Of a stretch of DNA of 64,000 nucleotides, positions 1 through 11,917 are shown piece after piece (within the stretch, counting starts at the first letter, position 1; the number at the start of each line of letters is the position of its first letter). The notes beneath the pieces were generated by a model, which was given only the letters and a program-made list of their open reading frames with translations, ran no database searches and was not told the DNA's origin. The translations under genes were made by a program, and so were the position numbers. This DNA is from Saccharum officinarum (Eukaryota; Streptophyta; Magnoliopsida; Poales; Poaceae): assembly GCA_020631735.1 (NCBI GenBank), contig CM036231.1:1887831-1951830 (forward strand), given 5' to 3'.

Positions 1-1015
1 AGAGACGGTTGCTACAATAGCAAGCCGTGTTGATGGCTTCACTCCAAAATGAATGACTCACATTGTATTCACTAAGCATTGATCTAGCCATATCAATCAT
101 GGTTCTATTTTTCCTTTTAACTACACCATTGGATTGAGGAGTGTATGTTGGTGAGAATTGATGTCCAATACCAAGATCATCATACAAATCTTCAATTCTT
201 GTGTTCTTGAACTCACTACCATTATCACTTCTAATCTTCTTGATGGTAGTCTCAAACTTATTTTGCACCCTTTTGATAAAAGATTTGAATAGATCATAAA
301 CATCACTCTTGTCATAAAGAAAGAACACCCAAGTATATCTAGTGTAATCATCAACAATCACAAAACCATACTTGTTCCTACCAATGCTAGTGTATGTTGT
401 TGGCCCAAACAAGTCCATGTGCAATAGCTCAGATGCCTTAGAAGTGCTCATTTCACTCTTGCTATGATGTGCATTTCCAACTTGTTTGCCGGCTTGACAA
501 GCACTACAAAGTTTATCCTTCTCAAAGATGACATCCTTCAATCCTCTAACTAAGTCATGCCTCAAAAGTTTGTTCAATTATTTCATTCCAACATGACCAA
601 GCCTTCTATGCCACAACCATCCCATACTAGATTTGCTAAGCAAGCATGAAGTCAATTGTGTCTCAGTATCATTGAAGTCAACCAAGTATAAGCTACCATG
701 TCTAAATCCTTTGAATATCAAATTTGATCCATCAACACTAATGACTTCAACATCATCACTACCAAATATGCACTTGAAGTCAAGATCACAAAGTTGTGCC
801 ACCGACAAAAGATTGAAATCCAAGCTCTCAACTAGCAATACATTAGATATGCTCATATCATTTGAGATAGTAATTTTACCAAGCTCCTTGACCTTATCTT
901 TCTTGTTGTTGCTGAAAGTGATAGCATCAAAACCACCATTTTGACTTGTATCAATTGATTTGAACATACAAGAATTCCCGGTCATATGTTGAGTGCACCC
1001 ACTATAAAGCACTCA
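1..1015 (-). pseudogene. Sirevirus-type Copia pol fragment: protease, GAG-pre-integrase, integrase core
   Basis: Read on the minus strand, one frame runs from 1012 to the left window edge and is broken only by a TAA at 578-580. It starts with the protease flap region (motif YSGCTQHMTG, normally DSGC), so the catalytic aspartate is replaced by tyrosine. A GAG-pre-integrase segment follows (LWHRRLGHVGMK), then an integrase zinc-finger tail (LCSACQAGKQ) and the core with HMDLFGPT, a D in IRSDNGSEF, and NGVVKRKNRT where active relatives have ERKNRT, so the third catalytic residue is also lost. A TGA at 1013-1015 replaces the usual tryptophan just before the protease motif. Integrase and protease of this class process and insert retrotransposon cDNA; this copy is dead. 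It continues past the window edge, so RT and RNase H are not seen. Confidence 0.88.
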
Positions 1016-1935
1016 ATGCCTTTCTCCAGCTTTGTAATTGACCTACAAGACAAGATCAATTCTTTTTAGGTACCCAAACTTGTTTGGGTCCTCCAATGTT
1101 AGTGACCAAGCTCTTTGGTACCTAAATGGCTTTCTTCTTTGAGCCCATCCATGGTGTACCAATGAACTTAGCATAAACACCATTAGTACCCTTGGTAAGC
1201 ATATAGAAAGAATCGAACTTAATTGAGGATACATTAGGATTGGATTTCTTATTCATGCAATGTTACTCTATGTGACCAACTTGCTTGTAACTTTTACAAT
1301 AGCTACCATTGTTTTTCACAAAATGAGTCTTGTGAGGAGCAAAAGCAGCCTTACCTTTCTTGGGGTTATAGCCCAATCCCTATTTATAGAGAGAAGTTCT
1401 TTGACTACCCAACCACATAAGCAAGCGGTCCTCACCACCTTAAGCCTTAGCCAAGGTGTGATTGAGCTCTTTTACCTTCTTCTTGAGATTTTTATTCTTA
1501 ACTATAAGTGTGGAGTCACAAGTGAAACCATCACTACTAGATGAAGATGATATAGATGCGCTACATGAAGGGTTAGTGGGAGCAACAACAATAGGCTTAT
1601 GAAAAGATTCATCAATTATATCACATGATATGCCTATGTTGCAAGTTTTAGCTTTCTCAATATTAGTTGGCATGTTTTCACATTTTTCAACTAGAGAGGA
1701 ATGAGCTTCTTCAAGCTTAGTGTGAGACTTTTGAAGCTTCTTATGGTCTACCTTTAGATTCTCATAAGATGCCCTAATCTCATCAAGTTCTTGCATAAGG
1801 TTTTTCTTATCCTTAAGCAAGCCCTTGCACTCTTTTCTAGATTCTTTAAAATGTTGAGTGCAATCTTCTAGCATAGTGATTAGTTCATCTTTAGTGAATT
1901 CTTCTTCATCACTATCACTAGTAGAAAATAGGCGT
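1016..1935 (-). pseudogene. Sirevirus gag C-terminal part: coiled coil plus degenerate zinc knuckle
   Basis: Continues upstream of the protease on the same strand. An open frame at 1440-1940 encodes an acidic start (TSDSDEEEFTKDEL) and a long heptad-rich stretch with many K, E and L, as in the gag of grass Sireviruses. Nearer the protease, around 1255-1320, a CCHC-like knuckle can be read as YCKSYKQVGHIE followed by a stop and HC; one cysteine has become tyrosine and a TAA interrupts it. The N-terminal gag is missing: the coding sequence runs directly into LTR sequence at about 1930, so a deletion joined the 5' LTR to mid-gag. Gag would form the particle core; this copy cannot. Confidence 0.75.
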
Positions 1936-2522
1936 TTCACTTCCCAAAAAACGCCAAATTCCGCCTCACAAGCTCGGCGGGAGGGAGAGAGAACCCAAAC
2001 CCCTCTCTATCGCTCAAACTCTACCGTCTTCGCAAAATGTGCTAACACCACCAAGTGTACACCATCATGTGCATATGTGTTAGCATTTCACAAACATTTT
2101 CAAAGGGTTATGTTAGCTCTCTACTAGATCCTAATGCATATGCTCAAGACATTGATCTAGTGGCACTTGATTTCCGAGCTAACCGTGATTGCCCCTCTTG
2201 ATAGTCGGCTATGTATCTTAAAACCGGTCAATCACTTCTCTACTCATCTTAGACCGGTAAAAGGAAAACCCTATGGTTATACCTTTGCCTTGTGCTCTTA
2301 GATCCTTCTCCTCCACTTGATCATCATGTCCATCATTTTATGTGCATTCCTTCATGATCTTGCTCATCATTTCATGCACCAAATCATGTGGTCTTATGGC
2401 CATCTCTCCATGCCATCTCCACCTCCATCACATGTTGCTTATGCCTAGCTTAATCACACTTGATCACATAACATTAGCAACTTTGGTGTCACTCAATTTC
2501 CAAAACCAAACTTGGGCTTTCA
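1930..2522 (-). repeat. Truncated 5' LTR of the minus-strand Sirevirus
   Basis: Read on the minus strand from 2522 it begins TGAAAGCCCAAGTTTGG, like the starts of the two solo LTRs at 3263 and 3727. The part at 1935-2130 aligns in reverse orientation with 4100-4250 of the solo LTR (shared stretch with GAGAGGGTTTGGG and CTCCCTCCCGCCGAGC). Its 3' half, PBS and early gag are deleted. The matching outer flank is CGTGT at 2523-2527; the other target duplication lies outside the window. Confidence 0.75.
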
Positions 2523-3257
2523 CGTGTTCAAAACTCACTGCAACATGTATACAATCCTTAACTAGCCCAAGTTAGTAATGTCATCAGAATCCTGTTTCAC
2601 CAAGCTTTGATCATATTGATTCTTTTTATTCACATTTTAGACATTTCCCCCCTAGTTGTTCATTAGAACATGTCATATATAGATTGTCTAGCAATACTCA
2701 TTGGACTGTCCAGTCTGAGGTGTTGGACCATCCATAGGATGGGCTTTGGTGACTTGGCACTACTTAGTTCACGTGGACTGTTAGTTAAGAAGGTCAAACC
2801 GTCCAAGTGGAAATTTCTAGACCTAAACAGGGATGCTACTACTCAGTTGGGTTCTAATGGACTGTCCATATGACTTAGTGGGTTGTTTGCCTAAATAGAT
2901 TGGGCTTGTGCTAGGATTATACTCTTCTGATGTGGTATCATGGATTGTCATGTGATAGATCGAATGGCTCGCCTAAACAGCTTAGGACTTGGTGTCTTTC
3001 TAGACTACTTGGTTGTGTCCTCATGGACTATCCATCTATCTAATTAGACTATCTTTCTTGACAACTCTTAGGCGATTTGGTTTTGTATGGCTCTGGGCTA
3101 TATGGTTTGACTATCCGAGTGTACTCTTATACCATCCCTAGGAACAGGGTGAAAGTCTTATTATTCTGTAGTCATTTGTTTATGGAGGACCATCTATATG
3201 AGCACACAGACCATCCTTTTGACCTCCGTAGGTTCACACAAGTCTCTGATGCTCGTC
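2523..3257. other. Unclassified older repeat, left flank of the solo LTRs
   Basis: About 0.7 kb without a credible gene. It contains repeated phrases such as GGACTGTCCA and ACCATCC that reappear at 7210-7650 on the other side of the solo LTR insertion, so both sides probably belong to one older transposable element that was the target. No family assigned. Confidence 0.35.
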
Positions 3258-4299
3258 CATGTTGAAAGCCCTAGTTTGGTTTTTGATAATTGATAAAACC
3301 TTATGTACTAACCCTTGTCATTAAGTGTTGTGATTGAGATAGGGTGGTACACACCAAGTGATGGAGCTAGATGATGGTCATGGTGATGGCGGTGACCAAA
3401 AGAGGTGATCAAGTGCTCCAGCCAGGAAAAGAAGAAAGAGGAAAATAAAAACCAAGTGTTGATCAAGGCAAAGGTATCAAATAAGTTTTTTGTTTTGGCA
3501 CTCAAGACACTATAGAGGGTGTGAGTGTGTTTAGGATCGATAGCCATACTATTAAGAGGGGAAATCTTTGGCTAAGCGGTTATCAAGTACCACTAGGTGA
3601 AGTCATACTTGCATATGCATCAGGACCTAGTGTGCTAACCAATTAACCCTTGAAAAATGCTTCGAAAATGCTAACACACATGCACATGGGTCATACACTT
3701 TGTGGTTAGCAACTGGAAGCAAGGGTTGAAAGTCCTATGTTTGGTGTTGGTAATTAGTGACAATGCCTAAGTACTAATCCCATGCCTAAGTTGTATGTAG
3801 CATATGAGGATTAGTACACTCCAAGGTTGGTGGCAAGATGGACATGGTGATCATGATGGCCACACTTGGATTTGGACGCAACCCTACGTGATCAAGGCAA
3901 AGGTATATGCTTAAGGGTTGTGTTTTAGTAACCAAGACACCTAGTGGGTGTGGTTACATTATAGGATAGATAGTCGTACTATAAAGAGGGGAATGACGCG
4001 GCTATTGAACTCCTAAGTGCCTCTAGATGTGCATTTCATGATCATATGCATTTGGATAGAACTAATATCGCCTCGGAAAATGATTGTGAAAATGCTAACA
4101 CACTCACACATGACGAGATCACTTGGTGATGTTAGCACGTTTGCGACGGCGGTGGAGTTTGAGCGGTAGAGAGGGTTTGGGGTCTTCTCTCCCTCCCGCC
4201 GAGCGTGCGAGCGCGGGATTCAGGCGATTTCGGGGATATGAAATGCCTATTTTCCACTACGCCGGAAGTCGGAAAAAGAAACGGAAGCGAACGGAGGTC

Positions 4300-4695
4300 A
4301 CAGTGGTGACCGGACGCTGCACCGGACGCGGTCACAGTGTGACCGGACGCGTCCGGTCAGTGTCCAGTGTCTGCGCATTTTTTAGTTGTCTGATCGGACG
4401 CGAGGCGCGTCCGGTCATAGGCGACCGGACGCGTCCGGTCGTCCAGGGAGCTTACTGGACTTCGACCGGACGCGGGTACTGTGGCGTCCGGTCAGTTCTT
4501 CAGCGTGTCCGGTCGCTGGTTCGTTTTGTGCGACTCAGTGCTGACCGGCGCGTCCGGTCAGTCACGGGACCGGCGCGTCCGGTCATGACCAGCGCGTCCG
4601 GTCGTTGCGACCGGCGCGTCCGGTCAGTGTTTCGAAAAAGAACCGTTGCGCGACCGGCGCGTCCGGTCCACGCGACCAGCGCGTCCGGTCAGCGC
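4300..4695 (+). repeat. Array of CpG-rich palindromic motifs in LTR B
   Basis: About eleven copies of CGTCCGGTC, many inside the palindromic context GACCGGACGCGTCCGGTC, in about 400 bp just upstream of the TATA box. Sirevirus LTRs are known to be CpG-rich in this region. Possible protein binding sites or methylation targets; function is inference. Confidence 0.8.
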
Positions 4696-4743
4696 GAATT
4701 GCGTCTGTTCAAATTTCTAACGGCTATATTCGAAGGGGTACGT

Positions 4744-4752
4744 CTATAAATA
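4744..4752 (+). promoter_or_regulatory. TATA box of LTR B
   Basis: CTATAAATA directly downstream of the CpG palindrome array, in the usual place of an LTR promoter. Confidence 0.6.
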
Positions 4753-6297
4753 CTTGTTGGCCGGCTCAAGGCTCCCTCTCTCGAACATTTGACATACTTG
4801 TGAGCACTTTGAGCTAAGAAACTCCCCTCCCACTCATCTCTCTTGCTTCTTTGCATATTCGAAGTGAGATTGAGTGATCCAAGTGCATTTGCATTGTGAG
4901 ATAGCATCTAGTTGGCACTTGGTGGTTGATTTGCTGCGGGATTCTTGTTTCTCTTGGTGGTTGCCGCCACCTAGACGGCTTGGAGCAGCTTGGAGGCATT
5001 GGCAAGAGTTGGTGATTGTTCTTGGCCACCTCCGGTGATTGTGAGGGGTTTGTGCCTACCTCGGCGAAGCGCCAAAGGCAACGTTAGTATATTGCTCGTG
5101 TCATTGCAACCTTTTGCCATTTGGTAGGTTCTTGTGGCGCCTTTTGAGAGGCTCGGTGTGAGACCGATTAGCCACCGAACCACGTGGTGAAGAGGGACAC
5201 AACGGGGACTAGCGTGCCGGCAAGTACGTGAACCTCGGGATAAATCTTCGTGTCATCACTTTCATATTGTGATTGATTGATCCCGGTGTTTGGTTATCTT
5301 GGTATTCATTGTTGATCATATTAGTTGGCTCAATACTTCGCCCCTCGGTGATATCCTCCTATCTCTCTTGTATTAATTTCTTAGTTATCTTTGCTAGCTA
5401 GTTAGCTTAGCTAGAGTAGTTCTCTTGTGTAGCTTGCTAGTTGTAGTTGTACTTAACTTCTCGGTTTGACTTGTGCGGTTGAGTGCAAATACTAGAATTG
5501 TGAATTGGATAGGTGGCTTGCAAACACCCATAGGCTAAGCAAAACTCGCATCTCGCTATTTGTTATATTGATAAACTTGTTTAGCTTGTCGTTGTAGAAA
5601 ATTTTAATAGGCTATTCACCCCCCCTCTAGCCATCAAGACCTTTCAAGGGTGAAGTGGTTGAAGTGTTAGAAAAAGAAAAGGACAATAAGAGGTGAACTA
5701 GACCCTGGTGGCCTAGGGGGTCCGGACCCTGGCTGAGGCCGGTCTGAAACCAAACCCTAAGCCAGAGGGCTGCTACAGGTGTTCCGGACCCTCTGCTCGG
5801 CAGGGTTTCTGGACCATCTCAGCCAGGTCCGGTTGGCATGGCCGAGAGCAGTGCAGAGGCATGGCTGCTCCAGACCCTGTCGCGTAGAGAGTTCGAAAGC
5901 TGGTGCGCGGTCCGGATGTGACGCAAGCAAGCGAGGAGGCGATGTGGCGCAAGGTGGTGTTCCGAACATGCACTATGCGTTGTCTGAAGGCCAGGAGCGG
6001 ACCAGGTCCAGAGTCTTTTTGGCTCTCGGGGAGCTCTCTGCATGAAAATCGAAGCAACCAGACCCGCGAGTGCTGAGGGTTCGGACCCTACCTTCTGGGT
6101 CTGGTCTGGTTGCACTAACTGAGAGCCATTGGCGTTGATCAAGTGACTGTTGAGATCTAGTGGTTGCGTTTGAACGCAGGGACAGGTGGCGTGAATCCGA
6201 GAACCGGACCCTCCCTATAGATGGTCCGGACCTTGGGTCCAGTCTGAGGGCCCGATCGGCCCCGAGTGAGTAACGGCTAGTGGAGATCTTGGACCTC

Positions 6298-6306
6298 TAT
6301 AAATAG
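6298..6306 (+). promoter_or_regulatory. TATA box of LTR A
   Basis: TATAAATAG in the equivalent position of LTR A. Confidence 0.6.
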
Positions 6307-7209
6307 AAGGGGCACGGCTTGGGCTCACTTTCTTGCACATTTTCATCAGTAATACATCCTCATGAGCCTAAGCAAACACCTCCCACTCATCTCTATCATT
6401 GAATCATCATCTTTGTGAGATTGGGAGTGAATTCCTAGTGCATTTGCTTGAGTGATTGCATCTAGTGGCACTTGGGGATCGTTGTGGCCGCGGATTTCTT
6501 GTTACTCTTGGTGGTTGCCGTTACCTAGACGGCTTGGAGCAGCAGAGGAGCATTGGCACAAGTTGGTGATTGTTCATGGCCATCTCCCGGTGATTGTGAG
6601 GGGTCTTGTACATTCCCCGGCGAAGAGCCAAAAGGTAACTCTAGTTGATTGCTCGTGTCATTGAGTTACCTCACTTGTGGGTAGGTTCTTGCGGCGCCCA
6701 AGTATTGGGTTAGGTTTGTGAAACACCTATTAGCCGCCGAACCACCAAGTGTTGGTCGACACAACGGGGATTAGCGTGCCGGCAAGCACATGAACCTCGG
6801 GAGAAAAATTTATTGTCTCTTGTGAATTGGATTTCTCCCTTGGGATTCATATTGCGATTGATCATCACTTGCCACGTGCGGTATACCTATCTCTATCTCT
6901 TGTATTTACACTTAGACATACTTGTGTAGTGGTAGAAGTAACTAGAATTGCTTAGTTGAGTAGCTAGAAATAATTAGGAGTAATTCTTGTGCTAGCTAGC
7001 TCATTAGTGTAGAATTAGCAACCTAGACCTTTGTGTGCCATAAAGACTATAATTCGCTAGAATTGTTTGGATAGGTGGCTTGCATCTCTTGGTAGAGCTA
7101 GAGCAAAATTTGCTATCGCTATTTATTGTACTAATCATTTTGCTAGTGATTTGTAGATTTTTAATTAGGTTATTTATCTCCCTCTAGCCATTTATGACCT
7201 TTCACATGT

Positions 7210-8400
7210 GAACATAACAGGGATAGACTAGTCTCTAGATTAGCAAGCATATATACGTGGACCATCCATTGAGTGCCACCATAATGTCCTTGGGAATGTA
7301 TAATGGCTCTATGGTTTTGGTGGGACAAGTTGTGCACTTATGGACTGGGTAAACTACCGAACTGTTTAACGAGTTTGCACATAGGTGTCTAAGTCTCTAC
7401 CAGCTAGGTTTTGCTCTGGTGGACCAGCTATGTGTGCTGGCAGACTTTTTGTCAATGCATAGTGGAGGCTTCGAAGTTCAATCTTAATCTTGTCGAGATT
7501 GGATTGGGGCAAAACTTCACGCAATACTTATTGTAGGGTGTTCCTAGAGGCTTTTAGAACCCATCTAGGAAGGTACATGGTACAATGGTGGCTAGTCTAC
7601 CATGTGTGAGGGTTCGTGATTCCTAGGGTTAGGGTTGTAAGGGCTAAGCAAGAACTCACCAAGCAATCAGTATCTTACCTTGGGACCTAGGTTTGTGTAG
7701 AGGTCGGATTAGGCTTCTTCTTGCCTCCTTCTTTCTCACCACTAATGCAATGGAGGGGAGCACTCCTTGCTCCTCCCAAGCAATGGGGATGAACTTCAGG
7801 GTGATGCTGCATATTAGGGCATCATTCTTGTCTTCTCCTTGGTCTCCTTCCCCTGCAAAATAAAAAAAACACACATGCAAATCACATTGCATGCAAAATG
7901 AAGAGTACAAGGTCACGTGCAATATTACATGGTAATCAAAATATATCAAGTCCAAAGTTGCAAAATAACAAAGATGCACAATACCTAAATATCACACGTG
8001 TATCAATCAAATCTAGAAAAGTATTATTTAATCTAAAACTTTCATTATTTTATCCTATTTTATAAAATAAAAAATGAATAAACATATATTTCACTATTAC
8101 CGGGTAATATGTGATCATAACCGTCAGATCGAAATAAATGAAGACTCATAGTCATTTCAGAGTACCGCAGTGAAGACCTAACTCATCCGGTGTTGTTGAT
8201 TTTGTCAAGCTAGTCGCCAGAGATATTTACGGTTCGTTTGTATACACAGGGTAATCCGGCGTTGAGGTGGTCTACACGCCGAAAATGTTGGAATGTTTGG
8301 ATTATGGCAAATAGACACGTCGGAGGTCCGGCAATGGTTGAATTGTACACACCGGAATATCACTGAGGCTTGTCTACAGACGGTATTTTTCAGTGAAGTT
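7210..8400. other. No gene seen; right flank of the older repeat, then AT-rich sequence
   Basis: 7210-7650 shares phrases with 2523-3257. The rest is AT-rich; open frames here are short and show no recognised motif. Confidence 0.35.
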
Positions 8401-8909
8401 GATCAGTTACACATGCCCGACGATCCGGAGTCACAACTCGCAAACAGAGCAGACCTTTTATAACAATATCGCCACATATCATTCCATTCCTTTACTGGAT
8501 ATATCGAGAAACAGACAGCAGAAGTTCTGTGCTGACTGCTAAGCTTCAGCACAAAAATGACGCATAACCAGGAGCAAGGTGCAGATACTAGAAGCAACAT
8601 CTATTCTTGTTAGTTGTCATACCAAGGAGATAAAGATGGTAACTACCACAAGTGTTACTCTGCAAAATCTTTCATCACATAACACTTTCACCAGTAAGTT
8701 CTGAAGCTGAAAGGCCAATTGAAACCCATCCATTCAGGGGAACGCACCAAACCTAACTAACAGAAACAGAAAGCTACTGAGTTTTCTGAAACTTTCTGAA
8801 CAAAAGAAGGCAAGCCGATTCTCAAGTCGTTGCATCCGAAGTATTCCGACCTCTGATTCCTGAACAGGGCTTGTGATACTGTTGTCAGAAGTTCTGCTCC
8901 CATATCCCT

Positions 8910-8956
8910 CTATTGTCCTTGTGCATGAACATCTGGGTACACTAACTGCTCAGCAC
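8910..8956 (-). CDS. Probable terminal coding exon of a small host gene
   Basis: On the minus strand the sequence GTGAATATAG (acceptor) is followed by 47 bases that read, with two leading bases, AEQLVYPDVHAQGQ and then TAG (8910-8912). The two leading bases complete the single base left by the exon at 11855-11917 and by the first exon at 23503-23794, so the three join without a frame break. Sequence further left (8400-8909) would be the 3' UTR. The product is not recognised. Spliced by this model the protein is about 133 residues, with an N-terminal half that could be an organelle transit peptide. No expression evidence is available here. Confidence 0.42.
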
Positions 8957-10092
8957 CTATATTCACAAGGGAATAAGTAAAACAATGGGTCACACTTTTG
9001 ATAGAGAGAGATAGTGAGTGCAGACAATCAGTCTTCAGTCAAGACCAATACTATGGCTAAACAAGTGAAACTACTAAATTTTCTGCTCTGGAGATCCGAC
9101 TATTAGCACAACTGAATGACGAATTGTGGATCATGTTAAGAAATGAAATCCGACAATTTCTAGAACCAGATCAAATTTAGGATCTGCCCAAGGACTGCTA
9201 AATCCCACAAGGCATTGTCAGTACTAGTCCTGAGTTTGCAGCCATTCAAATGCTTCTGCTCAATCTAAAGCATGTGTCAGACTAGTCCAAGCCAAGCCAA
9301 ACAAAGTAGACAATTTTCTCAAGCACAAGTCTGTGTAACAAAAATGAAAACCGATGCAAAGGATAGTAGGATACTAAACATAGCAACTAGTAAAAGAAGG
9401 CAGAATTACACTGAACATATTAGCTATGTACACATTGTCCATTTTCTGTTGTCGTCAGTAGGGTACTATGATCTACACTGTGAATATACTTCACTGAATC
9501 TTTTTGCACATCGAATTCAGAACAACAGAAGTACTGTGAGCTACGAGCTATATATGTTGCATTTATTCTCATCAGTATTAATCCCTTGAATTGAACATCT
9601 GCCATCACGAGATCACTAAGGGCTACTTTGGCAGCCATAGGGTAGTTAACCCTGGGAACGAATCGGAGGGGAGGGATTTTCTTGGCCAGCAGAAACCCCG
9701 TCCAAACCGCAGGGTAGATATCCACGCATGGCCAGTTTCCCTGCTGTCGTTTGGAAGCGGAAGGGCAGGTGGGTTCGGCGGTTCAGCCACAAGAAAATAC
9801 GTACGGAGCCTCTCTATTCGCTGTTGTCATGTGAGCTATGCGTACAGATCTACAGATTATCACTATACCACACTTTTCCAACAAACATATATACACAAAA
9901 TAGCAGAAAACATAATATGAAAAAATTAAGGCACCAGAGTCAAATTCGTACAGAAGTTCTACTCAAGTATCATCTTTTCCAACAAAGCTAATATATGGCC
10001 TTCCTACTATCATTTCCATCAACATAACGAAAAATAAAATAGGATCACTATGGACTGTCAATTCTCTTCCTGCCTAGTTTTTTTTTTAAAAA
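8957..10092. other. Putative intron; remnant of a DNA transposon near 9620-9810
   Basis: Unique-looking AT-rich sequence. A GC-richer patch from about 9619 (GGGCTACTTTGGCAGCC...) has the look of a MITE start, but no matching opposite end was found. Confidence 0.3.
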
Positions 10093-10201
10093 AAATCTCT
10101 TTCTGCCTTTGATAGCAACTTTAACCGGAGGCCTCGAGCACACAATGTTGAGCAAGTCTGCATCACTTCTCTCAGATCATGCATTGCTTCCATCGATCCC
10201 T
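10093..10201 (-). CDS. Possible duplicated or alternative terminal exon
   Basis: After an acceptor-like TTGCAGAG on the minus strand, a frame with two leading bases reads SMEAMHDLREVMQTCSTLCA, continues about 15 residues (RGLRLKLLSKAERDFF) and meets TAA in an A-rich run. The first 20 residues align with SVEAMFELRRKTQLQSLYA of the exon at 11855-11917, and the DNA also aligns without gaps over the start. It may be a duplicated exon used alternatively, or a dead copy. Confidence 0.3.
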
Positions 10202-11854
10202 CTCTGCAAGTAACACAAAGAAAAATATAATATCTTAAAACTGAGCAGCAGTCCATGTGAATAGATCACTTAATTCATAAGAAGTAGCAGTCCACAAATT
10301 CACAACTAGACAAAATCAAAATCAGTGATATGAGAAGCTCGGAGTTTGTGCTTAGGCTGAGGACAGGTGTTGCCTGCAGACAAGCTGGGAGCCTGTCCAC
10401 CTGGACTATGTGCTGATGACTTCATTTGCAGCTCAAAGAAAGATGGTCAAGAACAAGTTCATTTTGCAGCTCAATTGTGACCATGCTCTCACAAAAAAAG
10501 AAAGAACCATGCTTATTTCAATGATTATATGATATAATGAATCACTAAGCACAAAAAGGACAGTTTAGCTTTCTCAAAAGAAAAAGAAAGAAATGATTGA
10601 AACAGCAAAGTGCCATCTAACATCTTGGATTGACTTATTACTTCCACTGTTTCATACAAGTGCCACAAACAAAACACATTTGTGAGGTCCTGTTAGTATG
10701 AGTGAAAAATATTCAGTTCAAACTTGGGTACAAAACAGGGTGAAAATAGTTGGTTCAACTACTTGTCTGGACAGCTTCAGGAAACCAACCATGGGTAGAC
10801 TCAACTGCACATGCATGCTGTCAATTTTCATTCAGACGGCGTAGTACTGCACACACAAATTTACACATAGTTTTGTATCTATATATATGCCTGCCACACA
10901 AATCAATCTGATTCTAGAGTACTGTTTTGCTACAAAAAAGGCCCTTTTCATAACTGTCCCTATACAATCCTCTAAAAAAAGGAATTTATTGTTGGACAGC
11001 CCATCAACATTATTTGGGAGAACGAGGACCAATCATTCAAGTTCAACTACAAAATGATGGCAGCTTTGCTGGCTGCATATTAAAAGTAATAAACTGAAAT
11101 ATGCTAACTGTGCCAAGTACTAGACTGGAAGTATGCTAAGTTGCTAACTGTGCCAAGTACATGCTACTGCTATCAATAGAACTTCAAACCAGGCAGAACA
11201 TAGTCTCAAAAGGAGCCATCTAAGTTAACTAAGATTTAGCAAATCCAAATCCAAAAAAGGAATAATGTTAAAATATATTGTCCAGCTTACATGAACATTC
11301 TATTAGGAATGATGAAATATAGAAGCTATACAAGTTTTCATATTTTAATCATTTATCATATAGGAAAAGCTCTGTTTATTCAACACAAAACTAACCATAA
11401 CTGACAGCGAATTCAGAAAGCTAACATCATCCTTCCTCCTCCAGGAAGCGGATAGCTAAGAGCAGATGGCCCATGTCTGGCTTCTACTAGTTGCAACAGC
11501 ATGTAAAGAAATTCAATCGATCAGTCAAGGTAGTAGCTGAGATCCAGACAACTAAATTTCACTCTTGCACGCATTCAGTTAGCATACTATACTAAAGTCT
11601 TTCCACTGACCAAATGAGGAACCTAACAAAACAGTAGTAATTACTTAGCACATGGGTGACAAATCAGTGGGACTATAAAGCTGCATTGGCGTGACAAATC
11701 AGTGGGATCCAGGCTAACAAAACCATGATACTATAAAGCTGGCACAACCACAACCTCCACCTTCACTAGCAACATAATGATGATGATGAAAATAGCAGCA
11801 ACTGTAGGAATCAAGACAGTAAAGAGTCTAGAAGGGCAGATTCAAATAATATAC
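10202..11854. other. Putative intron without recognised elements
   Basis: AT-rich, no long frame. A short minus-strand frame around 11443-11515 (reading VEARHGPSALSYPLPGG) could be another exon, but I see no convincing splice sites. Confidence 0.3.
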
Positions 11855-11917
11855 CTGCATACAATGACTGCAGCTGCGTTTTTCTTCTCAATTCAAACAT
11901 TGCCTCTACTGAGAGCA
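11855..11917 (-). CDS. Probable internal coding exon (63 bp) of the small host gene
   Basis: Minus strand: acceptor CTTACTTGCAG, then 63 bases, then donor GTATATTATT. Only one of the three frames is open; it needs two bases from a split codon and reads LSVEAMFELRRKTQLQSLYA, leaving one base. The first exon ends with one spare base and the terminal exon begins with two, so the phase is kept throughout. Family not recognised. Confidence 0.45.

Larger units (their letters stand above)
3727..5646 (+). mobile_element. Solo Sirevirus LTR B nested in LTR A
   Basis: Starts TGAAAGTCCTATG at 3727 and ends GACCTTTCA at 5646 (1920 bp), flanked by perfect 5-bp duplications AGGGT at 3722-3726 and 5647-5651. 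TG...CA ends, TATA box at 4744-4752, and a CpG-rich palindromic array upstream of it. Its start resembles LTR A and the truncated LTR at 1930-2522, so three related Sirevirus insertions lie within 7 kb. Confidence 0.93.
3263..7204 (+). mobile_element. Solo Sirevirus LTR A, split by a second solo LTR
   Basis: Starts TGAAAGCCCTAG at 3263 and ends GACCTTTCA at 7204, with perfect 5-bp target duplication CATGT at 3258-3262 and 7205-7209. Subtracting the nested LTR B and its duplicated target (3727-5651) leaves about 2.0 kb, the same size as LTR B. A TATA box (TATAAATAG, 6298-6306) puts its transcription on the plus strand. No internal domain remains, so it is a solo LTR left by LTR-LTR recombination. 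It carries scattered GGTCCGGACC-type palindromes between 5710 and 6240. Confidence 0.92.

Noticed and set aside
7656..7979. 107-codon minus-strand frame
   Set aside because: No ATG-supported domain, AT-rich and hydrophobic by composition; no flanking splice evidence.
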